A DNA stretch of 64,000 bases from Pseudomaricurvus alcaniphilus (GTDB taxonomy: Bacteria > Pseudomonadota > Gammaproteobacteria > Pseudomonadales > Cellvibrionaceae): the NCBI RefSeq assembly GCF_011440395.1, contig NZ_JAAOIX010000003.1, positions 310,001-374,000 on the forward strand, in the 5' to 3' direction. Position 1 is the first letter of the stretch; each line of letters begins with the position of its first letter. The position numbers were made by a program, and so were the translations under genes. The notes under the pieces were generated by a model. That model was not told the origin of the DNA. It saw only the letters and a program-made list of their open reading frames with translations, and made no database searches. This document shows positions 1 through 7,992 of the stretch, piece by piece.

Positions 1-1017
1 CTGGTGCCGGGCTACAACGGCGCGGTGTTCCTCAAGCGCAACGCCCTGTTGCCAAACCTGATTGGCGAGCTGTGGCAGGCGCGCGACAAAGCCAAACAAC
101 AGCGCAACCAGGCCATGTCCCAAGCCATCAAGATCATTATGAACTCGTTCTATGGAGTATTGGGTACACCGGGCTGCCGCTTCTTCGACCACCGCCTGCC
201 CAGTTCCATTACCCTGCGCGGCCACCAGATCCTGACCCGCAGCCGGGAGTTGATCGAGGAGCTGGGGCACCGGGTAATCTACGGTGACACCGACTCGGTG
301 TTCGTGTGCCTGGAGGGCGCTGCGGGCAAAAGCCTGGCCGAGATCAATGAGCAGGGCACCGCCCTGGCCAGCTACCTGAACGCCTGGTGGTCCGAGCACT
401 TGCAGCAACACTATCAATTGCAGAGCTTTCTGGAAATCGAGTATGAAACTCATTATAGCCGCTTTCTGATGCCCACCATCCGCGGTATGGAAACCGGCAG
501 CAAGAAGCGCTATGCCGGCCTGATCGAGCGCGGTAATGGCGAGCCGCAGCTGGTGTTCAAGGGGCTCGAAGCGGTGCGCACCGACTGGACGCCACTGGCG
601 CGGGAATTCCAGCGCGAGTTGTATCGGCGGGTGTTCCTGGAGTTACCCTACGAAGACTATATCTTCGAGACTCTGAACGACATTCGCGCACAAAAACTGG
701 ATGCCAAACTCTATTACCGTAAGCGTATCCGGCGCCATTTGGCAGACTACACCCGCAACGTGCCGCCGCACGTGCAGGCGGCGCGCAAGGCGGATGACTG
801 GTTGCGCGCCAACGGTAATAAACCTCGCTATGAACGCGGCGGCTGGATAAGATACGCGCTCACCGTCAATGGCGCCGAACCGCTGGAGCGACTGCTTTCC
901 CCGCTCGACTACGAACTGTTGATCGAACGCCAGATCGCCCCCATCGTCGATGGCATAGTGCAGTTTTTGGGCACTTCATTTGCCCGTATTGCCGGTCGCC
1001 AGATTGGTTTGTTTTAG
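1..1017 (+). CDS. polB: DNA polymerase II, C-terminal part (5' end outside window)
   Basis: This is the C-terminal 338 residues of a family B DNA polymerase; the frame is open to the left edge, so the exonuclease and N-terminal domains lie outside. Family B motif B is visible at fragment residues 44-52 (KIIMNSFYG) and motif C at about 94-99 (YGDTDS), whose two Asp bind the catalytic metal ions. The thumb-region sequence near fragment residues 245-262 (ADYTRNVPPHVQAARKAD) and the late IRYALTVNGAEPLE are typical of E. coli Pol II, the SOS-associated polymerase used in replication restart and lesion bypass. The gene ends at TAG 1015-1017. The first GTG codon in the window is not a true start. 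Confidence 0.93.
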   Translation: MVPGYNGAVFLKRNALLPNLIGELWQARDKAKQQRNQAMSQAIKIIMNSFYGVLGTPGCRFFDHRLPSSITLRGHQILTRSRELIEELGHRVIYGDTDSVFVCLEGAAGKSLAEINEQGTALASYLNAWWSEHLQQHYQLQSFLEIEYETHYSRFLMPTIRGMETGSKKRYAGLIERGNGEPQLVFKGLEAVRTDWTPLAREFQRELYRRVFLELPYEDYIFETLNDIRAQKLDAKLYYRKRIRRHLADYTRNVPPHVQAARKADDWLRANGNKPRYERGGWIRYALTVNGAEPLERLLSPLDYELLIERQIAPIVDGIVQFLGTSFARIAGRQIGLF

Positions 1018-1085
1018 GCGCCCAACGCTCTTCTGGCGGACACTAACCAACTTTGATCGAATCACACTCTATATAGAAGCACATT

Positions 1086-1598
1086 ATGACTAAACAACAG
1101 TGGCGCGCCGCTCCGGCCAGCCCCGGCGACACCCATGCTTACACCCTGTGGATCCTGTTAAGTTTCTTGCTACTCAACGGTTGCGCAACATTGACCCCAA
1201 GTTTCGAAACCCCGTCGGTCAGCGTCACCAGTCTGCGCCTGTTGCCCTCCACTGGATTGGAACAAAGCTTCGAGGTGGGTTTACAGGTCACCAACCCCAA
1301 CTCCAGGGCACTCAAACTGAAAGGCATGAGCTACAGTCTCACCATCGATGACTACAAATTGGCCAGTGGCGTTACCGCGGACATTCCGGAAATCGCCGGT
1401 TACGGCTCCGCCCGGGTAACGGTGCCGGTAACTGCCAGCCTGATGAACAGCCTGCGCCTGGTACAAAGCCTGGTGAGCACCAAGCGCGAACAGCTGAGTT
1501 ACCGCCTGGAAGCCAGCCTGGATACCGGTATCAGGTTGATGCCGCGCATCAAAGTGGTGGAGGAAGGGGCGTTACCCCTGGGGCCCAACGGAACCTAG
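1086..1598 (+). CDS. LEA14-like (LEA type 2) lipoprotein
   Basis: This 170-residue protein has an N-terminal hydrophobic segment ending in a lipobox (L30-N-G-C33), so it is probably a lipid-anchored periplasmic protein. The rest resembles the LEA14/WHy beta-sandwich: the run FEVGLQVTNPNSRALKLKG, then SYSLTIDDYKLASG, is the usual 'non-linear ideal of nested strands' pattern of LEA type 2 proteins. The family is linked to desiccation and stress in plants; the bacterial role is not defined. It begins 68 bases after polB and is followed by a possible weak hairpin terminator. The call is by pattern only. The start is the first ATG; the charged N-terminal 18 residues are rather long for a signal peptide. 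Confidence 0.75.
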   Translation: MTKQQWRAAPASPGDTHAYTLWILLSFLLLNGCATLTPSFETPSVSVTSLRLLPSTGLEQSFEVGLQVTNPNSRALKLKGMSYSLTIDDYKLASGVTADIPEIAGYGSARVTVPVTASLMNSLRLVQSLVSTKREQLSYRLEASLDTGIRLMPRIKVVEEGALPLGPNGT

Positions 1599-1611
1599 GG
1601 GCCTGGAGTAC

Positions 1612-1637
1612 AGCAGGGCCAGAATGCACGCCCTGCT
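1612..1637 (+). terminator. Possible weak hairpin terminator after the LEA14-like gene
   Basis: An 8-bp perfect stem (agcagggc at 1612-1619, gccctgct at 1630-1637) with a 10-base loop lies 14 bases after the stop codon. There is no T-tract behind it, so intrinsic termination is doubtful. Confidence 0.3.
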
Positions 1638-1770
1638 TATGGCAAAGCGATCTGAAATGTCACGCCTTTAGTTGTTTTGGATCATTGCAAAGGCTTGCCG
1701 GTAAGTGAGATATTGCTAATGAACAATATTTGGATGTTTCCGGTATTGTACTGTTCTAGCGGGAGGGATT

Positions 1771-2019
1771 ATGTCGGAAGATAAACTGAAGGATTCAATT
1801 GCCGAGGTGAAGGAGCTAATGCAAACCGCACTGGATGGCAAAGAAAGGGATTTATTGGGCGATCTGATGAAGGGTATCACCAAAAAACACCCGGCAGAGA
1901 TCGACGAAAGTATCAGCGATCAATTGGACAGTAAAGCGGTGGAGTTCGAAAGCAAACACCCAAAGCTGGCCCGAGCCCTTAGGGAGGTGTTGGACTCGTT
2001 GAATAAGATGGGCGTGTAA
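1771..2019 (+). CDS. DUF4404 family small protein
   Basis: An 82-residue acidic, mostly helical soluble protein with no signal peptide. It ends in the pattern FESKHPKLARALREVLDSL followed by NKMGV, which I recognise as the conserved C-terminus of DUF4404 proteins common in Pseudomonas and related groups. No function is established for the family. A strong ribosome binding site (GGGAGGG, 1760-1766) sits just ahead of the ATG, supporting the start. It stands alone between the LEA14-like gene and a repeat-rich spacer. Confidence 0.75.
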   Translation: MSEDKLKDSIAEVKELMQTALDGKERDLLGDLMKGITKKHPAEIDESISDQLDSKAVEFESKHPKLARALREVLDSLNKMGV

Positions 2020-2178
2020 ACACGCTCCCAGGGAAGGGAGTAACGCCCTGTGCCTTACTGCCATTATTAAATTTTCTGCATAATATACTTTCCGCGTACG
2101 ATAGCCTCTGCATAGTAATACAGTCCCTTGATATCGCCGTTGGTCGATTTAGTCTCCTGTTGCTCGCTGTATATAGAT

Positions 2179-2250
2179 GATTCTAATGGCATATTGGTAG
2201 GTTGCCGTTCGGAGGCGAGAACACGTGTGGATCGATTCTAATGGCATATT
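2179..2250. repeat. 17-bp direct repeat pair flanking the foldback's left side
   Basis: The 17-mer gattctaatggcatatt occurs at 2179-2195 and exactly again at 2234-2250, 55 bases apart start to start. The second copy ends 12 bases before the long foldback at 2263. It could be a remnant of an insertion or a duplicated flank. Confidence 0.7.
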
Positions 2251-2262
2251 TTTATGCTGCCC

Positions 2263-2460
2263 GTCAGCGCTGGGGGGAGCCCATTGCGGATCGGCCATAT
2301 CCCCCCGACCACATTTGGCGGCTGCGAAACTCAACCATTTTTTGCGCAAAAAGACGCGCAAAAAATTGGGATTCGAACAGTCCTCGCCGACTACCCCAAA
2401 TGTGGTCGGGGGGATAAGCATGGCCTGATTGATCCGCAACGAGCTCCCCCCACCGCTGAC
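2263..2460. repeat. Long foldback (MITE-like) element
   Basis: The left arm 2263-2318 and right arm 2396-2460 are inverted copies of one another, with a perfect 20-bp inner core (atccccccgaccacatttgg at 2299-2318 against 2396-2415) and small indels outside. The centre holds a nested inverted repeat (attttttgcgc at 2337-2347, gcgcaaaaaat at 2356-2366). The roughly 200-bp foldback without coding capacity resembles a miniature inverted-repeat element. No transposase is nearby, and I see no clear target-site duplication. Confidence 0.75.
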
Positions 2461-2520
2461 TACATTGTGCGTTCTAAGAGCAGTGTGATTTCTTTATCAG
2501 CCAGCTACAGCTCATTTTTT

Positions 2521-2590
2521 GTCATCCCCGCGCAGGCGGGGATCCATTGATTTTAAGTACGTACTGGATCCCCGCCTGCGCGGGGATGAC
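2521..2590. repeat. Perfect 26-bp inverted repeat (REP-like 'ccccgc..gcgggg' palindrome)
   Basis: Arms 2521-2546 and 2565-2590 are perfect inverted copies around an 18-base AT-rich loop. The outer sequence gtcatccccgcgcaggcggg belongs to a widespread class of dispersed bacterial palindromes. A second copy, with a degraded left arm, lies at 27470-27553. Confidence 0.85.
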
Positions 2591-2644
2591 CTTAAATTGG
2601 TTGTTTTGCAACTCCCGAAACCTCGCTCGATGCCTGGTCAAGGC

Positions 2645-2806
2645 TCGGTGGGGGTGCCCTGCCAGACCAATCAGGTCGCGTTTAGGCTCTCCGCGCTTTT
2701 CGGGCTTTCGCGGACGGATGTTTGAACGTAGCGCCAGCGGAGTGAGTTTCCGGGAGCGCGAAAAGTGCGGAGAGCCTGCGGCCGGTCTGGCGGGGCACAC
2801 CCACCG
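2645..2806. repeat. Foldback repeat with 50-58-base arms
   Basis: The left arm 2645-2702 (tcggtgggggtgccctgcca ...) pairs with the right arm 2757-2806 (... gtctggcggggcacacccac) apart from a short insertion around 2670-2684. It includes the shared core ggctctccgc/gcggagagcc. Partial copies of the right arm recur at 2899-2951 and 2971-2985. Confidence 0.75.
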
Positions 2807-2985
2807 GGCCGCCGCGCTAAACCATATTTTGCTACCAACAAATATTCCGCGAAATCACAGAGAAGCGACAATATAAGGAGTTCACAAGAGGCCGGAAGCG
2901 CGAAAAGCCGACGGCCGGTCTGGTAGGGCGCACCCACCGGGCCGCCGCGCTACACCTGTTACCAGGTCCTCCGGGCCGCCGCGCT
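2804..2985 (+). repeat. Partial direct copies of the foldback's right arm
   Basis: The 14-mer cgggccgccgcgct occurs at 2804-2817, again across 2938-2951, and at 2972-2985. Upstream of the second copy the right-arm sequence gccggtctgg..gggcgcacccac is also repeated (2914-2936), so part of the foldback has been duplicated in direct orientation. Confidence 0.7.
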
Positions 2986-3130
2986 GCACCCGGTTTACGA
3001 CAGTTCTAACCCCGCACCCGCAAAGAATTCGGCACAGTAATGATCAATTTGCTAAACTGCGCGCTTTTTTGAATCCTGGGGCCGCAGAACCACTGGCCTA
3101 CAGGTTGAAACAGCATTCTCAGGTGCCCCT

Positions 3131-3955
3131 ATGTCCGAATCAACGACGCCAGATACCCAAACGCCAGAGTCACAACTGCAGAAAATTCGCATTGTGCTGG
3201 TTAACACCACCCACCCAGGTAATATCGGTGGCGTGGCGCGAGCCATGAAAAACATGGGCCTGTCGCAACTGTATTTGGTGGAACCGCGAGACTTTCCGGC
3301 CGACAAGGCCGTCTGGCGGGCCGCCGGAGCGGTGGACGTACTGGACAACGCCATCGTCGTGGAAACCCTCGACGACGCAGTCGCCGACTGCGGCCTGGTG
3401 GTGGGCACCAGTGCCCGCGAGCGACGTATCCCCTGGCCGCTGGTGACCCCGCGGGAGTGCGGCGAGCGGGCCGTTGCCGAAGCCCGCCAGCACGACGTCG
3501 CCATCGTCTTTGGGCGCGAGGACAGGGGGCTCACCAACGAAGAGCTGCATAAGTGCAACTACCACGTGCATATTCCCGCCAATCCGGACTACAGCGCGCT
3601 CAACCTCGCCGCCGCGGTACAGGTGGTGAGCTACGAAGTGCGCATGGCCTGGTTGACTCTGCGCGAGGGGCGAGCGCCGCACTTTGAAGACTGGGACCAG
3701 CCGCCGGCGGACCACCAGGCGCTGGAAATGTACTACCAGCACCTGCAGGAAACTCTCGAGTCCCTCAGTTTTATCGAGCCGGGTAACCCGCGCCAGACCA
3801 TGACCCGGTTGCGGCGCCTCTACAGCCGTATTCGGCTGGACCAAATGGAGCTCAGTATCCTGCGGGGAATGCTGACCTCCATCCAGAATTATATCTTCCA
3901 CTCGGACAATAAAATAAAGGCGCTGCGCGGGGAAACCCCGGCCGAGAAGAAATAA
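3131..3955 (+). CDS. trmJ: tRNA (cytidine/uridine-2'-O-)-methyltransferase TrmJ
   Basis: A 274-residue SPOUT-class methyltransferase that 2'-O-methylates the ribose of position 32 in several tRNAs using S-adenosylmethionine. The N-terminal knot domain begins with IRIVLVNTTHPGNIGGVARA (residues about 20-39), the family's RNA/SAM motif 1. The conserved VFGREDRGLTNEEL follows near residue 127, and the knot loop is HIPANPDYSALNLAAAVQ near 150. The C-terminal quarter is the usual helical TrmJ extension. In gammaproteobacteria trmJ commonly sits just upstream of iscR, as here, with 109 bases between the stop and the IscR start. Confidence 0.95.
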   Translation: MSESTTPDTQTPESQLQKIRIVLVNTTHPGNIGGVARAMKNMGLSQLYLVEPRDFPADKAVWRAAGAVDVLDNAIVVETLDDAVADCGLVVGTSARERRIPWPLVTPRECGERAVAEARQHDVAIVFGREDRGLTNEELHKCNYHVHIPANPDYSALNLAAAVQVVSYEVRMAWLTLREGRAPHFEDWDQPPADHQALEMYYQHLQETLESLSFIEPGNPRQTMTRLRRLYSRIRLDQMELSILRGMLTSIQNYIFHSDNKIKALRGETPAEKK

Positions 3956-3995
3956 ACCGGTGCGGGGTTAATACCGTACTAATTTAGTGGGTCTT

Positions 3996-4020
3996 ATAGT
4001 TGACTAAAGTAGTAGGGAAT
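3996..4020 (+). promoter_or_regulatory. IscR type-1 operator upstream of the iscR-suf operon
   Basis: The 25 bases starting atagttgactaaagtagtag match the published E. coli type-1 IscR site (ATASYYGACTRWWWYAGTCRRSTAT) at about 21 of 25 positions, including the GACT and AGT cores at the right spacing. [2Fe-2S]-IscR represses from such sites. It overlaps the -35 box of the promoter at 4000-4028, the arrangement expected for direct autorepression. Confidence 0.8.
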
Positions 4021-4028
4021 TAGATAAT
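4000..4028 (+). promoter_or_regulatory. Sigma-70 promoter of the iscR-suf operon
   Basis: TTGACT (4000-4005) and GATAAT (4023-4028) are separated by exactly 17 bases, five of six matches to consensus in each box. Transcription should start around 4034-4036, about 30 bases before the iscR ATG. The -35 box lies inside the IscR operator. Confidence 0.82.
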
Positions 4029-4064
4029 TGCCTTCTATTATGAATGGTTACAAAGGATAGGCTG

Positions 4065-4547
4065 ATGCGTCTTACCACCAAAGGCCGATACGCGGTTACA
4101 GCAATGCTGGACCTGGCATTAAATGCCGAAAACAAGCCCATTAGCCTGGCGGATATTTCCCGCCGCCAGGATATATCCCTGTCTTATCTTGAGCAGTTGT
4201 TTTCCAAGTTGCGACAGCAGGGGTTGGTCAGCAGCGTGCGCGGCCCGGGCGGCGGCTACAAGCTGAGTCGCGACGCCGAGGCGATCTGCGTGGCGGAAAT
4301 TATCGATGCCGTCAACGAATCGATTGACGCCACCAACTGCGGTGGCTCCGGCAATTGCAGCGATGGCCAGATATGCCTGACCCATCACCTGTGGTGTGAC
4401 CTCAGTGACCAGATACACCAGTTTCTCTCCAGTATTAGCCTGGCGGGCCTGGTTGCCAGGAATGACGTGCGCGAGGTGGCGGAGCGACAGAATCGCGAGC
4501 GCGACCGCGAACAGACGCTTGAATTTATCGGCGCAGGTGGCGCGTGA
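4065..4547 (+). CDS. iscR: Fe-S cluster-sensing transcriptional regulator IscR
   Basis: A 160-residue Rrf2-family regulator. It starts [19 protein letters not shown], the family N-terminus, followed by the winged helix-turn-helix (residues about 1-70, with the wing [10 protein letters not shown]). The cluster ligands are all present with exact E. coli spacing and numbering: Cys92, Cys98, Cys104 and His107. With [2Fe-2S] bound it represses type-1 sites; one lies in its own promoter. The ATG at 4065 has AAGGA (4053-4057) upstream and gives the family N-terminus; an upstream ATG at 4044 would add seven unlikely residues. The stop overlaps the next gene's GTG by four bases. It is expected to repress the whole downstream operon when cluster supply is adequate. 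Confidence 0.96.
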   Translation: MRLTTKGRYAVTAMLDLALNAENKPISLADISRRQDISLSYLEQLFSKLRQQGLVSSVRGPGGGYKLSRDAEAICVAEIIDAVNESIDATNCGGSGNCSDGQICLTHHLWCDLSDQIHQFLSSISLAGLVARNDVREVAERQNRERDREQTLEFIGAGGA

Positions 4548-5692
4548 AGAAACCGATTTACCTGGATTACGCCGCCACCACCCCGGTAGATCCGGCGGTT
4601 GCGGCCGCCATGACCGAGTGCCTGACCATGGACGGCGTGTTCGCCAATCCGGCTTCCCGCTCCCATGTGTATGGCTGGCAGGCGGAAGAAAAAGTCGAGC
4701 AGGCGCGGGGCGAAGTGGCAGATTTGCTGGGTTGCGACCCCCGGGAAGTGGTTTGGACCAGCGGCGCTACCGAATCCAACAATCTCGCCCTGAAGGGCGT
4801 GTTTGAGGCGCAGGAATACAGCGGCCACCTGATTACCTCGCGGGTGGAACACAAGGCGGTTATCGATCCGGCGCGCTGGCTGATGCAGCGTGGGGTCGAG
4901 GTGACTTGGCTGGAGCCCGGTGCCGATGGCGCTGTCGATGTCTCCCAGGTGCGCGATGCACTGCGGCAAGACACCCGGCTAGTGAGCTTGATGATGGTGA
5001 ACAACGAGACTGGCGCCATCAACCCCATTGCCGAAATCGGCAAGATGTGCCGGCAGCAGGATATTCTGCTGCATGTGGACGCGGCTCAGGCTATCGGCAA
5101 GGTGGAATTGGATGTGGCCGCCCTGCAAGTGGATCTGCTGAGCTTGTCCGGGCACAAGTTTTATGGCCCCAAAGGTGTGGGTGCCCTCTATGCCCGGCGC
5201 GCCATTCAGCGTCAGTTGCGGGCCCAGATGCACGGCGGTGGTCATGAACGCGGGCTGCGCTCCGGTACCCTGGCCACCCATCAGCTGGTGGGGCTGGGTG
5301 CCGCGGCGGCGCTGGTAACGGCCGGGCAGGCGCAGGAAATACCGCGCCTTGCGGCCCAGCGGGATTGTCTCTGGGATGGTATCAAGGATCTGCCCGGGGT
5401 CAGGCGCAATGGCTCGGCCACGGCGGTTAGCGCGGCACACCTGAACGTGTGTTTTGGCGGGGTCGACGGCGAGGCGCTGGTGTTGTCGCTGCGGGAGCTG
5501 GCAGTTTCCACCGGTTCTGCCTGCACCTCGGCCAGCATCGAGCCTTCTTACGTATTAAAGGCGATGGGCGTGAGCGACGCGGACGCGCACAGCTCGATTC
5601 GCTTCTCGCTGGGGCGCTTTACCAGCGATGACGACGTGGCGCGAGCCATAGCGCATATTCGCGACGTGGTGACACAACTGCAGCCGGCCTGA
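4544..5692 (+). CDS. iscS: Cysteine desulfurase, IscS type (short C-terminus)
   Basis: A 382-residue PLP enzyme that takes sulfur from L-cysteine as an enzyme-bound persulfide. It follows E. coli IscS closely, including the NPASRSH motif, the PLP lysine in [10 protein letters not shown] (Lys205) and the active-site Cys327 in [10 protein letters not shown] on the long mobile loop of group I desulfurases. E. coli IscS is 404 residues; this one stops just after GRFTSDDDV...VVTQLQPA, so it lacks the last roughly 20 residues, a segment implicated in IscU docking. No iscU is present here. It starts with GTG overlapping the iscR stop, implying translational coupling. A second, SufS-type desulfurase is encoded four genes downstream. 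Confidence 0.93.
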   Translation: MKKPIYLDYAATTPVDPAVAAAMTECLTMDGVFANPASRSHVYGWQAEEKVEQARGEVADLLGCDPREVVWTSGATESNNLALKGVFEAQEYSGHLITSRVEHKAVIDPARWLMQRGVEVTWLEPGADGAVDVSQVRDALRQDTRLVSLMMVNNETGAINPIAEIGKMCRQQDILLHVDAAQAIGKVELDVAALQVDLLSLSGHKFYGPKGVGALYARRAIQRQLRAQMHGGGHERGLRSGTLATHQLVGLGAAAALVTAGQAQEIPRLAAQRDCLWDGIKDLPGVRRNGSATAVSAAHLNVCFGGVDGEALVLSLRELAVSTGSACTSASIEPSYVLKAMGVSDADAHSSIRFSLGRFTSDDDVARAIAHIRDVVTQLQPA

Positions 5693-5763
5693 ACAGGGCC
5701 GGGCTCGACGCGGGCGAAACTGCATTCATCAAAATGTATTACCGAAACAAGTGAGTGGTAAAC

Positions 5764-7200
5764 ATGACTGAGCAAATTGACAGAGCACTGCAGCGGGAAT
5801 ACTCCGCCGGGTTTGTCTCCAATATCGAATCGGAAACCTTCGCTCCGGGCCTGGACGAAGATGTCATCCGGCGCATCTCGGCGATGAAAAATGAACCCGA
5901 GTGGATGCTGGAGTGGCGCTTGAAAGCCTATCGCGGCTGGCTCGAAATGGAAGAGCCGACCTGGGCCCACGTGCACTACCCGAAGATCAATTACCAGGAC
6001 ATCTCCTACTACTCGGCGCCAAAGAGCATGAAGGACAAACCCAAGTCCCTGGACGAGGTTGATCCGGAGCTGCTGGCGACCTATGAAAAGCTCGGTATCC
6101 CCCTGCTGGAGCAGCAGATGCTGGCTGGCGTGGCGGTGGATGCGGTGTTTGACTCGGTGTCCGTGGTCACCACCTTTCGGGAGAAGCTGGCCGAGGCGGG
6201 GGTTATTTTCTGCCCGATATCCGAGGCGATCGAAAAATACCCGGAGCTGGTGAAACAGTATTTGGGCAGTGTGGTGCCGCAGCGGGATAACTACTTCGCC
6301 GCGCTCAACTGCGCCGTCTTTACCGATGGCTCCTTTGTCTACATTCCCAAGGGCACGCGCTGCCCCATGGAGCTGTCCACCTATTTCCGCATCAACGAGC
6401 AGAATACCGGCCAGTTCGAGCGCACCCTGATCATTGCCGAAGAGGGCAGTTACGTCAGTTACCTGGAGGGCTGCACCGCGCCCCAGCGGGACGAAAACCA
6501 GTTGCACGCCGCAGTGGTGGAACTGGTGGCGCTGGACGGGGCGGAGATCAAGTATTCCACCGTGCAGAACTGGTACCCCGGCGACGAGAACGGCAAGGGC
6601 GGAATCTACAACTTCGTCACCAAGCGCGGCATCTGTCACAACGACGCCAAGATCTCCTGGACCCAGGTGGAAACCGGCTCGGCGGTTACCTGGAAATACC
6701 CCAGCTGTATCCTCAAGGGCGATAACAGCATCGGCGAGTTCTACTCCGTGGCCCTGACCCGCGGCATGCAGCAGGCCGACACCGGTACCAAGATGATCCA
6801 CCTTGGCAAGAATACTCGCTCCACCATTATCTCCAAGGGGATCTCGGCCGGGCGCAGCAACAACAGCTACCGCGGCCTGGTGCGCATGAACAGCAGCGCC
6901 ACCGGCGCCCGTAACTACACCCAGTGCGATTCGCTGCTGATCGGCGACCAGTGCGGCGCTCACACCTTTCCCTACGTGGAGAGTCGCAACCCGAGTGCCA
7001 TTGTCGAGCACGAGGCCACCACCTCGAAAGTTTCCGATGAGCAGATGTTCCTGTGCCAGCAGCGCGGGCTCGACCCGGAAAAGGCGGTGTCGATGATCGT
7101 CAACGGCTTCTGTAAGGAAGTCTTTAAAGAGTTACCCATGGAGTTTGCGGTAGAAGCCGGCAAGCTATTGGAAATCAGTTTGGAAGGGTCGGTGGGTTAA
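5764..7200 (+). CDS. sufB: Fe-S cluster assembly protein SufB
   Basis: A 478-residue SufB of ordinary length. With SufC and SufD it forms the SufBC2D scaffold on which clusters are built. Family signatures are plain: the N-terminal [19 protein letters not shown] region, [19 protein letters not shown], the beta-helix core and the C-terminal [23 protein letters not shown] 5764 is preferred to the GTG at 5755 because MTEQIDRAL matches family starts. The 71-base gap after iscS shows no terminator, so it is most likely on the same transcript. It acts in the cytoplasm. Confidence 0.97.
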   Translation: MTEQIDRALQREYSAGFVSNIESETFAPGLDEDVIRRISAMKNEPEWMLEWRLKAYRGWLEMEEPTWAHVHYPKINYQDISYYSAPKSMKDKPKSLDEVDPELLATYEKLGIPLLEQQMLAGVAVDAVFDSVSVVTTFREKLAEAGVIFCPISEAIEKYPELVKQYLGSVVPQRDNYFAALNCAVFTDGSFVYIPKGTRCPMELSTYFRINEQNTGQFERTLIIAEEGSYVSYLEGCTAPQRDENQLHAAVVELVALDGAEIKYSTVQNWYPGDENGKGGIYNFVTKRGICHNDAKISWTQVETGSAVTWKYPSCILKGDNSIGEFYSVALTRGMQQADTGTKMIHLGKNTRSTIISKGISAGRSNNSYRGLVRMNSSATGARNYTQCDSLLIGDQCGAHTFPYVESRNPSAIVEHEATTSKVSDEQMFLCQQRGLDPEKAVSMIVNGFCKEVFKELPMEFAVEAGKLLEISLEGSVG

Positions 7201-7223
7201 GCCCGCCGCAAGAGGAATCATTA

Positions 7224-7988
7224 ATGCTGTCGATAAAAAACCTGCAAGTACGTGTCGAAGACAAGACCATTCTCAAGGGCCTCAACCTGGAGGTTAAGCC
7301 CGGTGAAGTGCACGCCATTATGGGCCCCAACGGCTCCGGCAAGAGCACCCTGGGTTACACCCTGTCCGGCCGGCCCGGCTACGAAGTGGAGGGCGGTAGT
7401 GTCACTATCGACGGTGCCGACCTGTTGGAACTGGAGGCGGAAGATCGTGCCCGCGCCGGTTTGTTCCTGGCTTTTCAATACCCGGTGGAGATTCCCGGGG
7501 TCAGCAATATGGAATTTCTCAAGGCGGCGCTGGATGCCCAGCACAAGGCGCAAGACAAGGAGCCCATGAGCTCGCGGGATTTCCTGCAGGCGGCACGGGC
7601 GGCCTGCAAGCAGGTGAACCTGCCGGCGGAGTTCCTCAAGCGGGGCGTCAACGAGGGCTTTTCCGGGGGCGAGAAGAAGCGCAATGAAATCATGCAGATG
7701 CTGATGTTGCAGCCGAAAATCTGCATCCTCGACGAAACCGACTCCGGGCTGGATATCGATGCCCTGCAGGTGGTGGCCAATGGCGTCAACAGCCAGCGCT
7801 CGCCGGAGCGCAGCTTTATCGTCGTTACTCACTATCAGCGCCTACTCGACTACATCAAGCCCGACTTCGTCCACGTGCTGTCCGACGGCAAGATCGTCAA
7901 GAGTGGCGACTCCTCACTGGCGCTGGAACTGGAACAGCAGGGCTACGCCTGGTTGCAGGACCAGCCAGCGCCAGCAGGCGAGGAATAA
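7224..7988 (+). CDS. sufC: Fe-S cluster assembly ATPase SufC
   Basis: A 254-residue ABC-type ATPase without membrane domain that powers conformational change in the SufBCD scaffold. Walker A is GPNGSGKST (34-42), the signature is SGGEKKR (147-153) and Walker B is ICILDE (166-171), followed by the SufC-typical TDSGLDIDAL. AGAGG-like bases (aagaggaat, 7210-7218) precede the ATG. It follows sufB by 23 bases and sufD starts four bases after its stop. Confidence 0.97.
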   Translation: MLSIKNLQVRVEDKTILKGLNLEVKPGEVHAIMGPNGSGKSTLGYTLSGRPGYEVEGGSVTIDGADLLELEAEDRARAGLFLAFQYPVEIPGVSNMEFLKAALDAQHKAQDKEPMSSRDFLQAARAACKQVNLPAEFLKRGVNEGFSGGEKKRNEIMQMLMLQPKICILDETDSGLDIDALQVVANGVNSQRSPERSFIVVTHYQRLLDYIKPDFVHVLSDGKIVKSGDSSLALELEQQGYAWLQDQPAPAGEE

Positions 7989-7992
7989 GGGT

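Larger units (their letters stand above)
2020..3130. other. 1.1-kb gene-free spacer filled with foldback repeats
   Basis: No open frame here has homology I recognise, a convincing ribosome binding site, or normal composition; the 68-109-residue frames are translations of palindromes. The spacer holds a 17-bp direct repeat (2179-2195 and 2234-2250), a long foldback (2263-2460), a perfect 26-bp inverted repeat (2521-2590), another foldback (2645-2806) and two partial copies of the latter's right arm (2899-2985). The last about 130 bases should contain the trmJ promoter, but I see no clear -35/-10 pair. Confidence 0.8.

Noticed and set aside
2263-2460. Insertion sequence
   Set aside because: There are terminal inverted repeats but no room for, or trace of, a transposase gene.
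2149-2937. Several 67-109-residue frames in the spacer before trmJ
   Set aside because: They translate the palindromes in various frames and lack ribosome binding sites.
2263-2985. CRISPR array
   Set aside because: The repeats are inverted, of different kinds and irregularly spaced; there are no regular spacers and no cas genes.
5548-7011. 487-residue open frame on the minus strand opposite iscS/sufB
   Set aside because: It lies wholly opposite well-recognised genes, has no homology I recognise, and is the usual consequence of GC-rich codon bias.
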